A stretch of 64,000 nt of DNA from Lunularia cruciata (taxonomy: Eukaryota > Streptophyta > Marchantiopsida > Lunulariales > Lunulariaceae). The notes under the pieces were generated by a model, which saw only the letters and a program-made list of their open reading frames with translations, did no database searches and was not told the DNA's origin. Below, one piece after another: positions 11,354 through 22,704 of this stretch (positions are counted from its first letter, which is position 1; every line of letters begins with the position of its first letter). Where the stretch lies: positions 39,285,493-39,349,492 of the forward strand of contig OX419759.1 of NCBI GenBank assembly GCA_948567375.1, in the 5' to 3' direction. The position numbers were made by a program, and so were the translations under genes.

Positions 11354-13330
11354 TTAGTTGCGAACTAGAGCTAGAAGTACCTGATGTAAAGGTTCAGGGT
11401 TCTTTGCTCTTGCATGAAATTTCTCAACGAGCTCACTATGGAAAAGAAGCTCGGTACATCTCTCCCAGAATATCTTGGATAGCAAAGGACCTATGTGAGC
11501 TTCTATAAGAGGTTCTTTAGTAACTCTTAACATGAGAAGAACCTTCCCTGCAAGGACCTTGGGGTCATCATCCTTGTAAAGTTTACCGAAATAATCTGCG
11601 AAGTGGTAGATTGGAAACAGTTCCAATTTTAGAACAGTAAATTCCGAGTGAAAACTGTCTACAACTTCAGATATTTCTTCTAAGCTGCGGGTGAAGGTGG
11701 GCACATTGAAGCCAGCTCTCTGTTCTTCCGTGAGGGTACCCTGCAATAAGTGGTGGACGGGCACTACGGAATTAGTCTCTTCGGAACATTTGTAAGTAAA
11801 AGACATTCGGAAGTACAAGTCCTGCATGTGTAAATCCACGTGTTCAGCAACTATCATTTCAACTGGACAGGTATCAGAGGTTTCAAGATGGAAGTTCACA
11901 CGATGATACAACCAGCTACCGCATCAATCGTGTCAAAACATCCAAAATAACTTTCAAATCTGAATGGCGCGACTCTTCGACACACGACTGGATGAAGAAA
12001 TACCGCAGCTGGCTACATGATCTCTAGACACTTGTCAGTCAGATTTCAATGGCTGAACAACCTGACCCCAAGTGTATGGGGCTTCGAAAATCGTGTGGTG
12101 GGCATAGTAGAAACCTCAGATACCAACGATTGGAATGTGAGATCTAGGAGACGCCAAAAATCTCCAAACAGTTCGTTATCCACTACTTGTGAAGGATTGT
12201 CTCGACCAATGAAAAGAAGAAATAGTAGTCCTCCGGAATGAAGTTCCGCTGCCCTACAACGTAAGAAATCTTGCAAGTCGTTAGCAGATTGCTTTCTGTA
12301 TGCTGCAACTACTTCTGATGCTGCATCCTGTATCCAACAACTGTTCTTGTTGAAGGCTGGAGAAGATTTGTCAAGAACGGCATCAGGGACCTGGGACGTG
12401 CAGACACAATTGAATAAAGAGTTATTGGTCAAAGGAGTAGATTAAAAAGATAAAAATATTGTCTCTACGACCACTTTAATCACAATCAGCTGTAGGAACT
12501 CATATGCTTCCTAATAAACTCGAGCTCGAGGACTTCCCGTAGTATTAGCAGTCCAAATCGTTCCTTTGTGCTATCGGCCGTTGAAAATTAAGACACGGGA
12601 AGTATCTAAAGCCAATATAAATATACGACACCACGACCACGACAAATATAATATACTCAAGGGAAAAGTACGAGACCTCTATATGCTATCATGTACCGTT
12701 CAACAAACCTGTAGCTTAGAGTTCGATCGATATTACCTTTGACATCCAGTGAAGACAGTATGATGAGAAGAAAACATGGACAAATGAGTGCGGAAATAAT
12801 CTACAGTAGAATGATCCAGGAACTCCTGCCGCGAAGTATTTGCCGCATGCACCAGAGTCAACACTGTATCCACCTAATATATCTTCCGCAACCAGTAGAA
12901 ACAGGTTGTTGAAATCATTTGACGGCAAATCGTTGAAAAAGACTGAGATATCTGGTTCCCCTTGCGTACAATCTGACATCGCGTATCTTTTTCTGACTCT
13001 GTTGACGATCACATCAACGTTCTTCAAGGTATTCGACCCGCTAGCACAGCCAAGGTCTGCTACTATCACCGGTCCAGCAGTTGGGAGTCGAACGGTGTCG
13101 ACTGCCTCTTCGATTATTGAAACAAACTTTTGAGCAGCAGCCGCCTGCGACTGTGAGTTTCTAGCGTAGCTATTCTCCGCATCTCCCTTTGCCACACCAA
13201 CATTTCGAATGTCGATTGGCTTGACGTACGTATATGAAGTATTCACAACACCTGGTTTGTTTGAAACATGATGTGAATCATTCTCAAAACCAGGCGGCTG
13301 AAGATGAAGTTCAGTGTCGGTGAGCGCCAT
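11354..13330 (-). CDS. SABATH-family S-adenosylmethionine-dependent carboxyl methyltransferase (3 exons)
   Basis: Exons on the minus strand are 12737-13330, 12115-12390 and 11354-11740, with GT-AG introns and matching phases. They give 418 residues, slightly longer than the usual 360-400. SABATH enzymes transfer a methyl group from SAM to carboxyl groups of small molecules such as salicylate, jasmonate, gibberellin or indole acetate, or to ring nitrogens. The N-terminal signature GDAENSYARNSQSQ (about residues 49-62) and the SAM-binding motif VADLGCASGSNT (about 90-101) are clear. SSYCLHWMSK ends exon 1 and continues with VPDAVLDKSSPAFN in exon 2, the usual aromatic substrate-pocket region. 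The C-terminus (GFNVPTFTRSLEEI, ending LLALVRN) is typical. The ATG at 13330 has G at -3 and +4. The coding frame is intact. Substrate cannot be named from sequence. The gene stands alone between repeats. Confidence 0.9.
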
Positions 13331-14650
13331 TGCCAAGTCGAGAAGCGGAGTACTGTCTAGCGTTTCGTCGACCCAACTGTTTCGACACGTTCAGCAATTT
13401 ATTGAGAACACAAAGTGGTAAACGCTGAAATGTCGTAATGTGTAAGAAATCAGGACTTCCTGCTGTGCATACAGAGAACTGCCCACACGTGCAAGATGGG
13501 AATTCATGGAACTGCTGCCAAGGAATCTGAGTGCCCGGACCGATATTGGGGTGAAGCCGTCCACGGTTGATTCTGAGATTCGTATACATTTGCCGTTAAA
13601 CCCACTTCCAGACTACCACTCATTATAAGCTAAATTGGGGCAAAAACTGTGCACGAAAGAAATCTATGGACACAGTATGGGGTATGAAGAGACCAACATG
13701 GGGCCTTGCCAGTTCCAAAGATGCTGTTTATAGTTGCCGGGAGCTAGCGCTCTTCGATCGTCGCAATCACTACTGCATAGCTGTATGGCAAGTGATCACT
13801 ACCATGTACTTTCTAGCTACTGGCACGACAAACTCGAGCCCGCTTCACCAGAGTCACCAAGTTTCCATATCTTGTGCAGTAGGTAATCCTGAATCTGCTT
13901 CGAATAAACCTATTATGTTTTATCCTTGTACGGGCTTGATGGCCTTCCCATCCTTCTTGTCATCCTACGCGGTCGCCCTTTTCCCTTCTAATAAACTTCA
14001 CGCTTATGTGGGATCCAAATGCGTCAAGATGCACGGCCTGGCAGCCGCTATCCGTCTTAACTACAGAACAATACCGAGAAACGCTTTCATGGCCTCGAGA
14101 ATTTCTGCTGGGGCACGGTTTGAAACTGTCTCTATCAAGATGAATCATTGCAATAAGCCCTAGATACCCAATATAAAGTGTCCAGGATCTTAGTTTCTGC
14201 TTTGACGGTGATACGTAACTATCCGACATTCAAACATCACACATGTATAAAGACACCGCAAATTAACGTAAATCGCGATCGAGTAGGTGACGTATGAGTC
14301 CCACGTAACACCAACCTGTTTCCGAGAACTACTTATAAGCCTACACTACATCAACTTGGACATGCTTGGTGTAATGTCAATCAGACTGTTGTGTTTAGTA
14401 TAGCTTTTCTTTCGAAGTGGAACCCATGTTACTAATCGAGAGACAAGAACATTTCTTGCCATCACAACCTCCTCTGCTGTGATAAGATAAGCAGGAACGA
14501 GATTGGTCGACGTGGCCATTCACTATTGTTAGGTTTTGGCTAACTTAAGGTACAGTTACTAAAGTTGCCAAGGTGGGGTGTTGGTAACATTTTTTCTGAT
14601 ATATACATTTGAGTATCATTTGAGTACATTTTCTGAACTTTGGATTACAT
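13331..14650. other. Intergenic region upstream of the SABATH gene
   Basis: It should contain the promoter and 5' UTR of the minus-strand methyltransferase. No coding sequence could be recognised. ORFs such as 13666-14163 (plus) overlap a family B tail insertion and are not convincing. The only identified element is the short family B 3' end at 13910-13984. A TATA-like box could not be assigned with confidence. Confidence 0.5.
13910..13984 (+). mobile_element. Family B 3'-end insertion with target-site duplication
   Basis: This contains the shared 3' end of family B ('ccttgtacgggcttgatgg', 'cctacgcggtcgcccttt'). It is flanked by near-identical 12-mers: CTTCGAATAAAC at 13898-13909 and CTTCTAATAAAC at 13985-13996, one mismatch. 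The fixed 3' end, lost 5' part and flanking duplication fit target-primed reverse transcription of a truncated copy. It lies about 580 bp upstream of the SABATH start codon. Confidence 0.7.
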
Positions 14651-14652
14651 TT

Positions 14653-14704
14653 ACCTGCACATTCAAAACTTAAACGTAATTTTATATAAATATCAAATTG
14701 ATTC

Positions 14705-14754
<50 letters not shown>

Positions 14755-14828
14755 TACATATTCATAATTTACCTGTTCATTCAAAACTTGAATGTAATTA
14801 TATATAAACTTCAAGTTGACTCATTTAC
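14653..14828. repeat. 118-bp local duplication around a (TA)n microsatellite
   Basis: About 58 bp at 14653-14710 ('acctg..attcaaaactt..') are repeated at 14771-14828 with scattered mismatches, 118 bp apart. A (TA)n run at about 14708-14757 lies between them. This is a simple local tandem duplication spanning or flanking the microsatellite. No coding content. Confidence 0.75.
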
Positions 14829-14944
14829 ATATTCATAAAGTGTGTATGATATAAGATTTATTTTCAAAATATAAAACTATGCCTATATAAGTGCTCTTCC
14901 CCAAAATGTGAATTTATAAGTATTTTTTAATGAACTTAGATGCT

Positions 14945-14946
<2 letters not shown>

Positions 14947-15020
<74 letters not shown>

Positions 15021-15122
15021 TTTATATAAATATCCTTCTCAAAGTGAAAATGTGGCCGTATAAATGTGTCCATGTAAACTTTTCTATTAAAGTGAAAGTG
15101 TGCCAATATAAATGTGTCCACT
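14947..15122. repeat. Long (TA)n microsatellite followed by a 48-bp tandem repeat
   Basis: A (TA)n run of about 66 bp at 14947-15013 is followed by two copies of a ~48-bp unit beginning 'aaagtgaaa' at 15041 and 15089, each containing 'tataaatgtgtcca'. Open frames across the TA run that encode Tyr-Ile repeats are artefacts of the microsatellite. No function is visible. Confidence 0.85.
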
Positions 15123-16166
15123 TATACCCGTATACAGACAGAAAAAAATGTTTTTTCAAGTTACTGTCACAGTGTTGTGATGTCTATTTGCTATGAGTAC
15201 TGTTGTTTCAACATGAAAAGAAAATTCTTGAAAGATTAAAGTTCGCAATCGCATCAACATTACTAACAGAAGATGAGATCTAGGAAGCGAACGGTAGTAA
15301 GTGGTTTATGTAAACACCTACGAATAAATCCGTAGAATTAACAAATAACAGTCTCAGATGAGTTTAACGACTACTAGAGTATGATGTTAGAAAATCTAAA
15401 CTAGCCAATTTGCTCCTACTCGTCCAAATTTTTGAGGTAGTCGTAAATACACATAACTCTTGAACACACGACAAAATGTTAAATAACTCGACCATAATGC
15501 CGAGTATGGGCACCACCAGGTAATTGTCAAAATGTAGGCTTTATCTGCACAAAGTTTAATGTTTCAACATGTATATGATGTCATGAATTGTTATATAACC
15601 TGGAGACCATCCACGTTAGCAATTCATGTGGATACGTAAGCGTATCACGTGAAATGACCGCAACATTTCCGGGTTAGATCTACACTAATTCCGGAATTCT
15701 TTTCCTCCATGACATGCACGAACAGGTGGAAGTGCCACTTGCACTCGGAGTTGTGGATTCGACCTGAAATTCTCGTTGATTTAATGAGTCGGCAGCAATG
15801 TGGCAGGTGTCAAATTGATCCCAAAATAATTACAAATTACGGGCAAGTAACTAGGGTCCAGGAATCTGGGAATCTTTGGGGAAGTAGAAATCCTTGACTT
15901 ACCGGGGAGTAGAATCCGGGAATTTACACTGATAATACAAGAACCCTAATAAAGCCAACCACAAACAACTTTTTGAAAAGAATGTCATAGAGAGGTTTGA
16001 GAATTTCACCATGGTGGGTTTTCTAAATATTTGATCAGACCTTTCAAAACAAAGACAGAGGTAGCGTACATTTAGGTTCGATTGCTATGGGAGCCCTAAA
16101 ACCTTTTTGTACTTTTCATAAGAAGTCCTGAATGGCAAATGGCCAATTTGGTTTAACATTGGGAGT
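15123..16166. other. Intergenic sequence without recognised features
   Basis: No gene, element terminus or RNA gene could be recognised. The sequence has moderate AT content and short unremarkable ORFs. It borders the 3' end of the family B element at 16167. Confidence 0.5.
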
Positions 16167-18840
16167 AAAGGCGACTGCCTAGGAAGAATGAAGGATGGGA
16201 AGGCCCCATCAAGCCTTACAAGGAGAGACAAAAAAAGGTAACATGGGGCTAAGCCCCAATAGAGTCTATATGAGAAATATGCCCTACCGCACCTAAGATA
16301 TCCGAGCTATGCAAGTTGCATGGTCTACACACAACGGGAGCATCCGAAGAAACATCACCTAATGTGATTCCTCTCCTATGGATTGCACCAGTCACTGCAC
16401 TCCGTAGAGCAATGACACACGCTATCTAAAATATGCTACAAAGTATGAGAATGAGAGTGATACCCCTAACGCCTAACATGATAAGCTCTTGCGCACTCCT
16501 TGACAAATGTGTCAAATGCCATGTCCATCGCTCCATACAACTTCAAGGCTAGAGGAACAAAGAGATGACCCCGCTGCATGCCCCTATACTTGGAGACCTT
16601 GTGACCTACTGCTGCACTTGCCACCCATCCAGGAGGATGGGTAATCACTCCCTCCAAAACTATATCCTACGTAGGGCTCGTAACCACGACATCCGCTACT
16701 ATCACTTGATCATCTCGGACCAAGTATAAGTTTGCCTTGACACGTGTTGTTTGCAAAGCATACGAACGCTCACTCCAAGCCAAGTATCCACTCTCTCGTG
16801 CCATAGCAAACACTATGTCCCTAATGGCACCATGGGTAGCTATCCTCTATCCTCCAAAAGGACATCGTGTCATGTGGACCGCTGCTGCATCTAGTGTAGA
16901 ACAACACTCACAAGTGAGTAATGAAGATGCAAATGGGTGGACCAAACCCAAGCAAAACCTCATCCCTGTAGAGAAAGTATTTGGTGCGAGTCGAAATGCC
17001 CTAATGCATGGTTGAGCTAGGATCCAAGAGCATGCACCCTTGTTGGAGCAAGAGCAAAGACATGCTCTAGTAGCTTGAGGAATGGACAAGTTGATTAAGA
17101 GAGAATGTAGCGTATGCTCACACTGTCGCTCCATCAAGGAAGACTGTAAACCTCTAGTCCAATTTGATGACAATGGAACAAAAGGTGGAAAATCCTCTCG
17201 TGCTCATAGATAGACTATCTCTCGTCTGCCGCAATAACACCTAGAAAGAAAAGGCTCCTCCCTCTACCTCTATCACATAAGTCTCCAAAACCGACCTATC
17301 AGCAACCACAAAATGAGAGGAAAGTAGGGGTGCCAAGAGAGCCCAACTACCCAAAATTGCTATAGGTGTCGTCTCCTCCATAGAAAGCAAACCAATCCCA
17401 CCACATGAGATCTGCAGAGCCGTCTGTCTACGTGCCAAAAGCACTGTCACACACTCAAAAGTCCCTGGTCCAATAATATCACCAAAGACTCCCATAATCC
17501 TCCTATCAAATGCTCTCAAACGTGATAGGAAGGACAGTGAGGGAGGAATTGTACAGATGAGGTAGGATGGTCGACGAGCAATATTGGAAGAGAGTATACC
17601 AAATGCCACCTATGGATCTCCTAGTAATGGAAGGTCATCCACATAGAGAACATCCTCTGCAAGGCCAACGTCTAGGAAGCGTGTGACAAAATCCTCCGAT
17701 CCTACTGGCACTCCAAGAACACGAAGTGCATCTATGGATGTGATACACCTCTCTGGAAGCTCAAGGTGGGGAGGAATACCTAAAGGAGACCATGCACTAC
17801 ACTTTGACACCTTGACTCTCAAGCCTACTAGATGTAGCTCAATAGTCAAGTAGTTAAGGGCCTGCCTAATCTGATCTATAGGGCCTAGATGTGTGTATCA
17901 TCTACCAAGGAGGGAATAAAACAACCTCACATGGCCAAAGTAGTAGATAAGAGAGCTCTAAAGTGAGCCATGGCAAGTAAGGACTGATGTGGACTAAGGT
18001 GCTGTCAAAAGTGAGAATGATGTTGAAGAACAATGGTATGACTGACCAAACGCAAAAAGATCTCTCCAATAGAAATCGGTCTAATGCCTCTTGTGTCCTT
18101 CTCCATCACAAGAAGTCAACTAGAACCTAACACCCGACTAACAAACATAGGAATGTTTCCTCTTGCTACTGCTGCAACCATCTGAAACAACTCGGTAAAA
18201 CCACTAGAAAGATCATCTGCTTGGAAGCAATCTCTAAGGTGCTCATAAACCATCCTTGACAAGCCTCCTTAGGAAAGGCAAGGGACAGTGCACAATGCTT
18301 GTGCAAATAGCGACCTATCAAGACATAAAGGTTGCTCAAGCTGATAATCTAAGACCTCTAGTGGTAGTCCCTCTATTGCTATAGGATGTAGTGAGCGTCG
18401 GGAAGAGATAGTCTCATCAGTAGGACTTGCTATAGACAAAGGGTGTAGCGCTCGTGCTACTCTACAAAACTCTCGCGCTTGGTCCAATGTCCTACATTGT
18501 CATAATCGAGTGGACTCTGTGGTATCCTATGGTGATGCTTGTCTCCTGAATCGTGTAGCCCTAACAGACTCCTCTTGAAGGGCTACCCAATCTCCCACTT
18601 GGAAATGACAAAATCTAGCAGCCACCTCTCTATGCTCCGCACGTCTCCCTCTAGCATAACGAAGATACAATCGAGGGAGTAAGAGGAATAAGAACCATGC
18701 TAACTTGTCCAAGGGATCACGTGCCAAACAATCAAGTGGTAGGCAAAAAGCCTGTCTAGCCTCATCATGGAGTGTGCGGGGTAGCCTATGGAATAGACGT
18801 GTACATGGAAAACTAGTCTCAAATAACCCCTAAATGCAAC
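16167..18840 (-). mobile_element. Family B RT element, degenerate but long
   Basis: The 3' end is at 16167 ('aaaggcgac', reverse complement GTCGCCTTT). In minus-strand order the copy shows an N-terminal region (18727-18527, LLPRLYLRYARGRRAEHREV), a linker (18487-18269), an RT fingers/palm segment near 18240-17990 (PISIGEIFLRLVSH), and the block LRVKVSKCSAWSPLGIPP to LRVLGVPVGSEDF (17849-17610). IARRPSYLICTIPPSLSF...DRRIMGVFGDIIGPG follows (17609-17241), then the Cys/His block (17173-16847) and a C-terminal domain with VVVTSP and FVPLALKLYGAMD (16780-16466). The order matches RT proteins of plant and algal non-LTR-like elements that I recognise, although I cannot assign a clade. Stops and frameshifts are numerous. 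The 3' UTR holds the GGGGCTAAGCCCC hairpin near 16250. Confidence 0.7.
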
Positions 18841-19460
18841 CCGCCTGAGAAGCAAACCACTCTCACAACTCGATCGATATCCTTGGAACGATCAACGAAG
18901 GGATAGAAGAAGCGTGTGTAATACCGAGTGTCACTGCTATCGATGTGATCGCTCGTCTCACATGAGCATCCCAAGTGGTCCAATCTTAGTCCTTGTGCAT
19001 CCTTTCCACCTGGGTCTTTACCCCTTGCGAGGTAAAGCATCGGTGACATACCGGGTATGATGTATCCCAACCCACTCTAATACCCCACATGGGAAGGTGT
19101 AGCCATCGCTAACACAAGAATAATGATAGTAACACATGCTGCTCCTCTCCATATCTCTCCATATCTGCAAAACCACAACCCCTCACATCCCAACTCACAT
19201 AAGAAAACAATCTCTCCAAACCCTAAAATCTATAAATTCTCTTAACTTTCAATTTCTATCTCTAAAATTTTCATACTAAATTCCCATAGAATTTAATCAT
19301 GAAATACAAAAAATTAGAAGTAAAAATTCCAGACCCATCACTCCCATGAGTGATCATTATACCCTAAAAAAATCTAAAAATTCTCATAACTTTCTACTCC
19401 ATTCTCCATAGTCTTCAATCTAGATGCAAATTAAAAAATTAAGAAAATAGACTAGTCGTC
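18841..19460. other. Unassigned region right of the family B copy
   Basis: The minus-strand reading at 18819-19070 could be the 5' part of the family B copy or its target, but no motif was recognised. From about 19150 to 19440 the sequence is AT- and CT-rich with oligo-A stretches and no ORF of note. Confidence 0.35.
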
Positions 19461-21242
19461 CGGAGTGATACGCGCTAGAGAACACTCAGCAATTATAGAT
19501 ATCGTCTCACGGGCTCTCCCTCTCCTCTCCCGTCTCCACATTCTCCCGCAGCTCCCGGGTCTCTTCTCGAGTTTAACATTAGGGGTTGGATCAACACCTT
19601 GGCCCAGTTCTTTTTTTATTGTTCCATTCGCTTATCTGAATGTCTTCTGAATTTATTACTCACATATTTAAGAATCCGTTACGAAAGGACTTTGCTACGA
19701 GGTGTTCCTAGAAAGTGTTCGTGTCCGCCTCCCTCCCCGCGCCTACTCTTGTTTGTTATGCAAGACACCTCCTACAGGCAAGCCTCCATGAAACCGAGGC
19801 TTACAAACATGCCTTATTATAGTCTGCATTTCCATCTTCACTTCTGGGTGTTGAATCAAAGGGATATAAAGACGCGTCGAGATATGTTGAATCATGAAGC
19901 TATTTTAATTCCGATGGTTGCACCCACGAAGAAACCCAATGCGGTTTTCAATCTGACAACGCATGAAATCAGCTACTACGTTGGAGGAACGTTGCCTTTC
20001 AACAGCTCCCGGTTCCACGGTAGGAGAGTAAATGGTGTGTCCAATGTCGATGTTTTATCCGAAATTGAAGCCCGTTTTTCCCGAAAATCGTGAGAGAATT
20101 CCAGGGTTCACCTTTCATCCCTAAGGGTACGCCATTGTCCGGGTTTTGGTGTCTGCCTACCAAAGCGAAAAGCGAGCACTCAGTTCCGGACTCCCCCCTT
20201 GATGACCGATGCGGGGTCCTCATCGGCGCTTGCTGCTGCTTGTCCTGTCCACAATTAAGCAAGTCAATCGTCTTAAACTTTGTATAAGTTCTCCGCGCTC
20301 GAAACTGATTCCGACTTGGACTTGCACGTGAAATCAGATGTAACTCCTAAGTTTGTCATTCAAGGAAATTGGAGAAATAGAATTCGAAATGGAGCGTTTC
20401 CAAATTATCATGTACGTGACCTGAACTCTTCGAGCTCTTGTACTCACCTCTTGTCCAGGATTGTCAGAATACGGAGAGACTCGGGCTAACACAATAGACA
20501 GTGAATTTTAACCCGGTTCCTGCACTCCTTCACACGAGCCTTGCGTGCTCATGCGAAGGTCTCATGCACCTGTTGCCCCAGAGAGTCTTGCATGAGCATG
20601 CAAGACTCTTCTTCGCATGACATCCCCCAAGGATCATTCCAGGCATTCGACGTGACTTCAAACTGTCAACTAAAGTGTTACTTTAAACTGAAATCTTATA
20701 CCAAGAGTCTGGTGCACGTACCTCTACTTCTTGTCGGTATATAACACTGTCAGAGGTATACATGGCCGTGCAACAAATGGGGACACTGCAAACTGTAAGA
20801 TCATAAGCTGCATGTAATAAATTAGAGATAATGCACAATGCTCTACTTGAAGTCTTAGCGCTCGAGAGCGCAATTAGCTCGGAACATCATGTAAAAAAAT
20901 AGTGGATGTCTTCTATATGCTAGTTCCTAATGTCAGCTCATGCTGCATCATAGAGAGATAAAACTAGGTTTCCATAAATTTCTTAGTTTCTACTAGCTTG
21001 GCACACCGCGTGGGGCGTTTAATCCCGAGACGGGCGAACAGTAGCTTCCAGCAACCCACTAGAGAATCCGAGCATATTCTTTTCGGCACATGTTCATCTT
21101 TGGCCATATTTATTGAGCTACAGCTTTCTGTCATAATGATCGTGCATTCTGAGCAACAGACCTGGGATTCTGGTGGTGCATGCAAAATTGAAAAGTTGAA
21201 AGGACTTCTATCCCAAATTACAATGCCATTTCGATTTTGATT
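19461..21242. other. Unrecognised single-copy-like region
   Basis: The longest ATG-initiated ORF is 19758-20093 plus (111 codons, starting MQDTSYRQAS). It has no recognisable domain, signal or membrane segment, and composition alone does not support it as a gene. The region from 20100 to 20500 is more GC-balanced than the repeats around it and could hold a decayed gene or an exon, but no splice-consistent model was found. A strong hairpin sits at 20549-20620. Confidence 0.35.
20549..20620. repeat. Two-tier inverted repeat (hairpin)
   Basis: Perfect 13-bp inner arms lie at 20582-20594 and 20597-20609 (AGAGTCTTGCATG and complement) with a 2-nt spacer. Perfect 10-bp outer arms lie at 20549-20558 and 20611-20620 (TCATGCGAAG and complement). 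The left side has a 23-nt unpaired stretch between arms. It could be a foldback element end, a transcribed stem-loop or chance; no flanking duplication was found. Confidence 0.7.
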
Positions 21243-21350
21243 TTCTCATATAGACTCTATTGGGGCTTAGCCCCATGTTACCTTTTTTTTTTCCCTTGTA
21301 CGGTTTGATGGGGTCTTTCCATCTTTCGTTTTTCCTACGTGGTCGCCTTT
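21243..21350 (+). mobile_element. Family B 3'-end insertion
   Basis: The sequence runs from 'ctcatatagactctattggg' through the GGGGCTTAGCCCC hairpin, an oligo-T stretch, and 'tttttcctacgtggtcgcct' to 21350. This matches the 3' terminal ~105 bp of family B. A short possible target-site duplication, TTTTGA, lies on both sides. It is another 5'-truncated copy with the same fixed 3' end. Confidence 0.7.
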
Positions 21351-22618
21351 CATGTTTTGAGATATAGATTGTATTTCAGCACGTAGTCCAGATACAGCTC
21401 AGAAGCAGGTAACGCATACGCTCCTCTATGTGGAATACTGCTATAAGTACACGCTTACATATGAGATCTCCCAGCTAGTGCTTACTAAAGTTTAAAACTT
21501 TGTAGACTGCTGTAGAATATAAGTAGGCATTGCTCTTTCATCCTTGTCGGGCTCCAAGAACTGCCTGTTAGAGTTGTCCGTCCTCGCACATAGAACCAGC
21601 ATCCCACCATGCCTAATAGCGGATTATACCATTCTTCAGAACTGTAGAAATGATAATCATGGCATCGCTACGATACTCGCGTTCAAAAGAAGTATGAACT
21701 CTGGAACATGCTGAGGTAAAAAGATCAAGCAAATCAAACAAAATCAAGCACATGCGTATAACCATCCAGTGACATCCAGCCAATATACTGTACCTTCCAA
21801 TATGGACTGCTGACTGGTGCGAAGAGTCAGCAAACGATGAACTCATGACGTTATCCTACAGTGTATGGAGTAGTAGCATACGCATTGGGACGTAAGGCAG
21901 TTCAAGAGCTTCGATATACGAGACATCTTGTCTTTGGCTGCAGTTAGTTGACAGCAGCCAGGCTGGCCTCCCCAAGAATTGCTCGGAGGCCAGTGGGAAT
22001 TACGGCATCGTTGGCTCTGATTGGATTGTCTGCCCTTAGTAACGGGTAAAGAATTATGATATTTACCAAGCAAAAAGTCAGGTAATTAAGACCTTCATTG
22101 GTATAATCCCCTGTTGCACTAGAAGGAAAAGTTACAAAGTTCGGTTTAGTGTTCTCATACCAATTTTCAATGGTACACTAACTTTAAAATACTAACTTCT
22201 AGAATTCAAATTTGATCATACTAGATACTTTTCAATTTCAGTACTTCTACGTGTTCTATGTGGTCGCCTTTTACACACATTTCAGTACTCCTAAATCTGA
22301 AATTGTAAATGCGACTAAGACATAACTGGGTTATAATTTATAGATTACAGTGCAAAATTTCCCATTAATAACAACCTTTGCTTATCCTCCCGTATTTACG
22401 TTCTTTCCTCAATTTTCAAATCTAGTTGATTAAAAATAAATATGCCTCAATATGGGTGGTATCAACAGCCACGAGGAAACCTCAATATCGACGTAATGCG
22501 TTACAATCTTACCATACTGAAGTATAGATTTACACAACTAAGATGCATATAAGAAAATCATACTGCATTTGCCTTATATAAAGTGTCCGACGTCCCATCC
22601 CTTGTCTAATTTAAAAAT
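21351..22618. other. Intergenic region, no recognised gene
   Basis: No ORF here shows recognisable similarity. A tiny match to the family B 3' terminus ('ctatgtggtcgccttt', about 22255-22272) is present but too short to call alone. Otherwise AT-rich sequence without clear repeats. Confidence 0.45.
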
Positions 22619-22704
22619 GAAAGGCAACTGCATAGGAGTGGAGGAACTCTCAAGCCCGTACAAGGATAAAACATAAGAGGTAAAATGGGCTCAGCTTCAA
22701 TACT
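22619..22704 (-). mobile_element. Degenerate family B 3'-end insertion
   Basis: 'aaaggcaactgcatagg' at 22620, then 'cccgtacaagga' and 'ggtaaaatgggct' follow the family B 3' end (minus orientation) with many substitutions. The GGGGCTAAGCCCC hairpin has decayed. It is older than the copies at 21243 and 53265. Confidence 0.55.

Noticed and set aside
14930-15196. ORFs rich in Tyr-Ile repeats on both strands
   Set aside because: They are translations of the (TA)n microsatellite.
19758-20093. A 111-codon ATG ORF as a gene
   Set aside because: No recognisable domain, no supporting splice model, and length within chance for this composition; kept only as an unassigned region.
16167-21350. A 5.2-kb DNA transposon with terminal inverted repeats made of the family B ends at 16167 and 21350
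   Set aside because: The left end belongs to the 3' UTR of an RT element, single truncated ends occur at 13910 and 53265 with their own target-site duplications, and the right end shows its own possible duplication.
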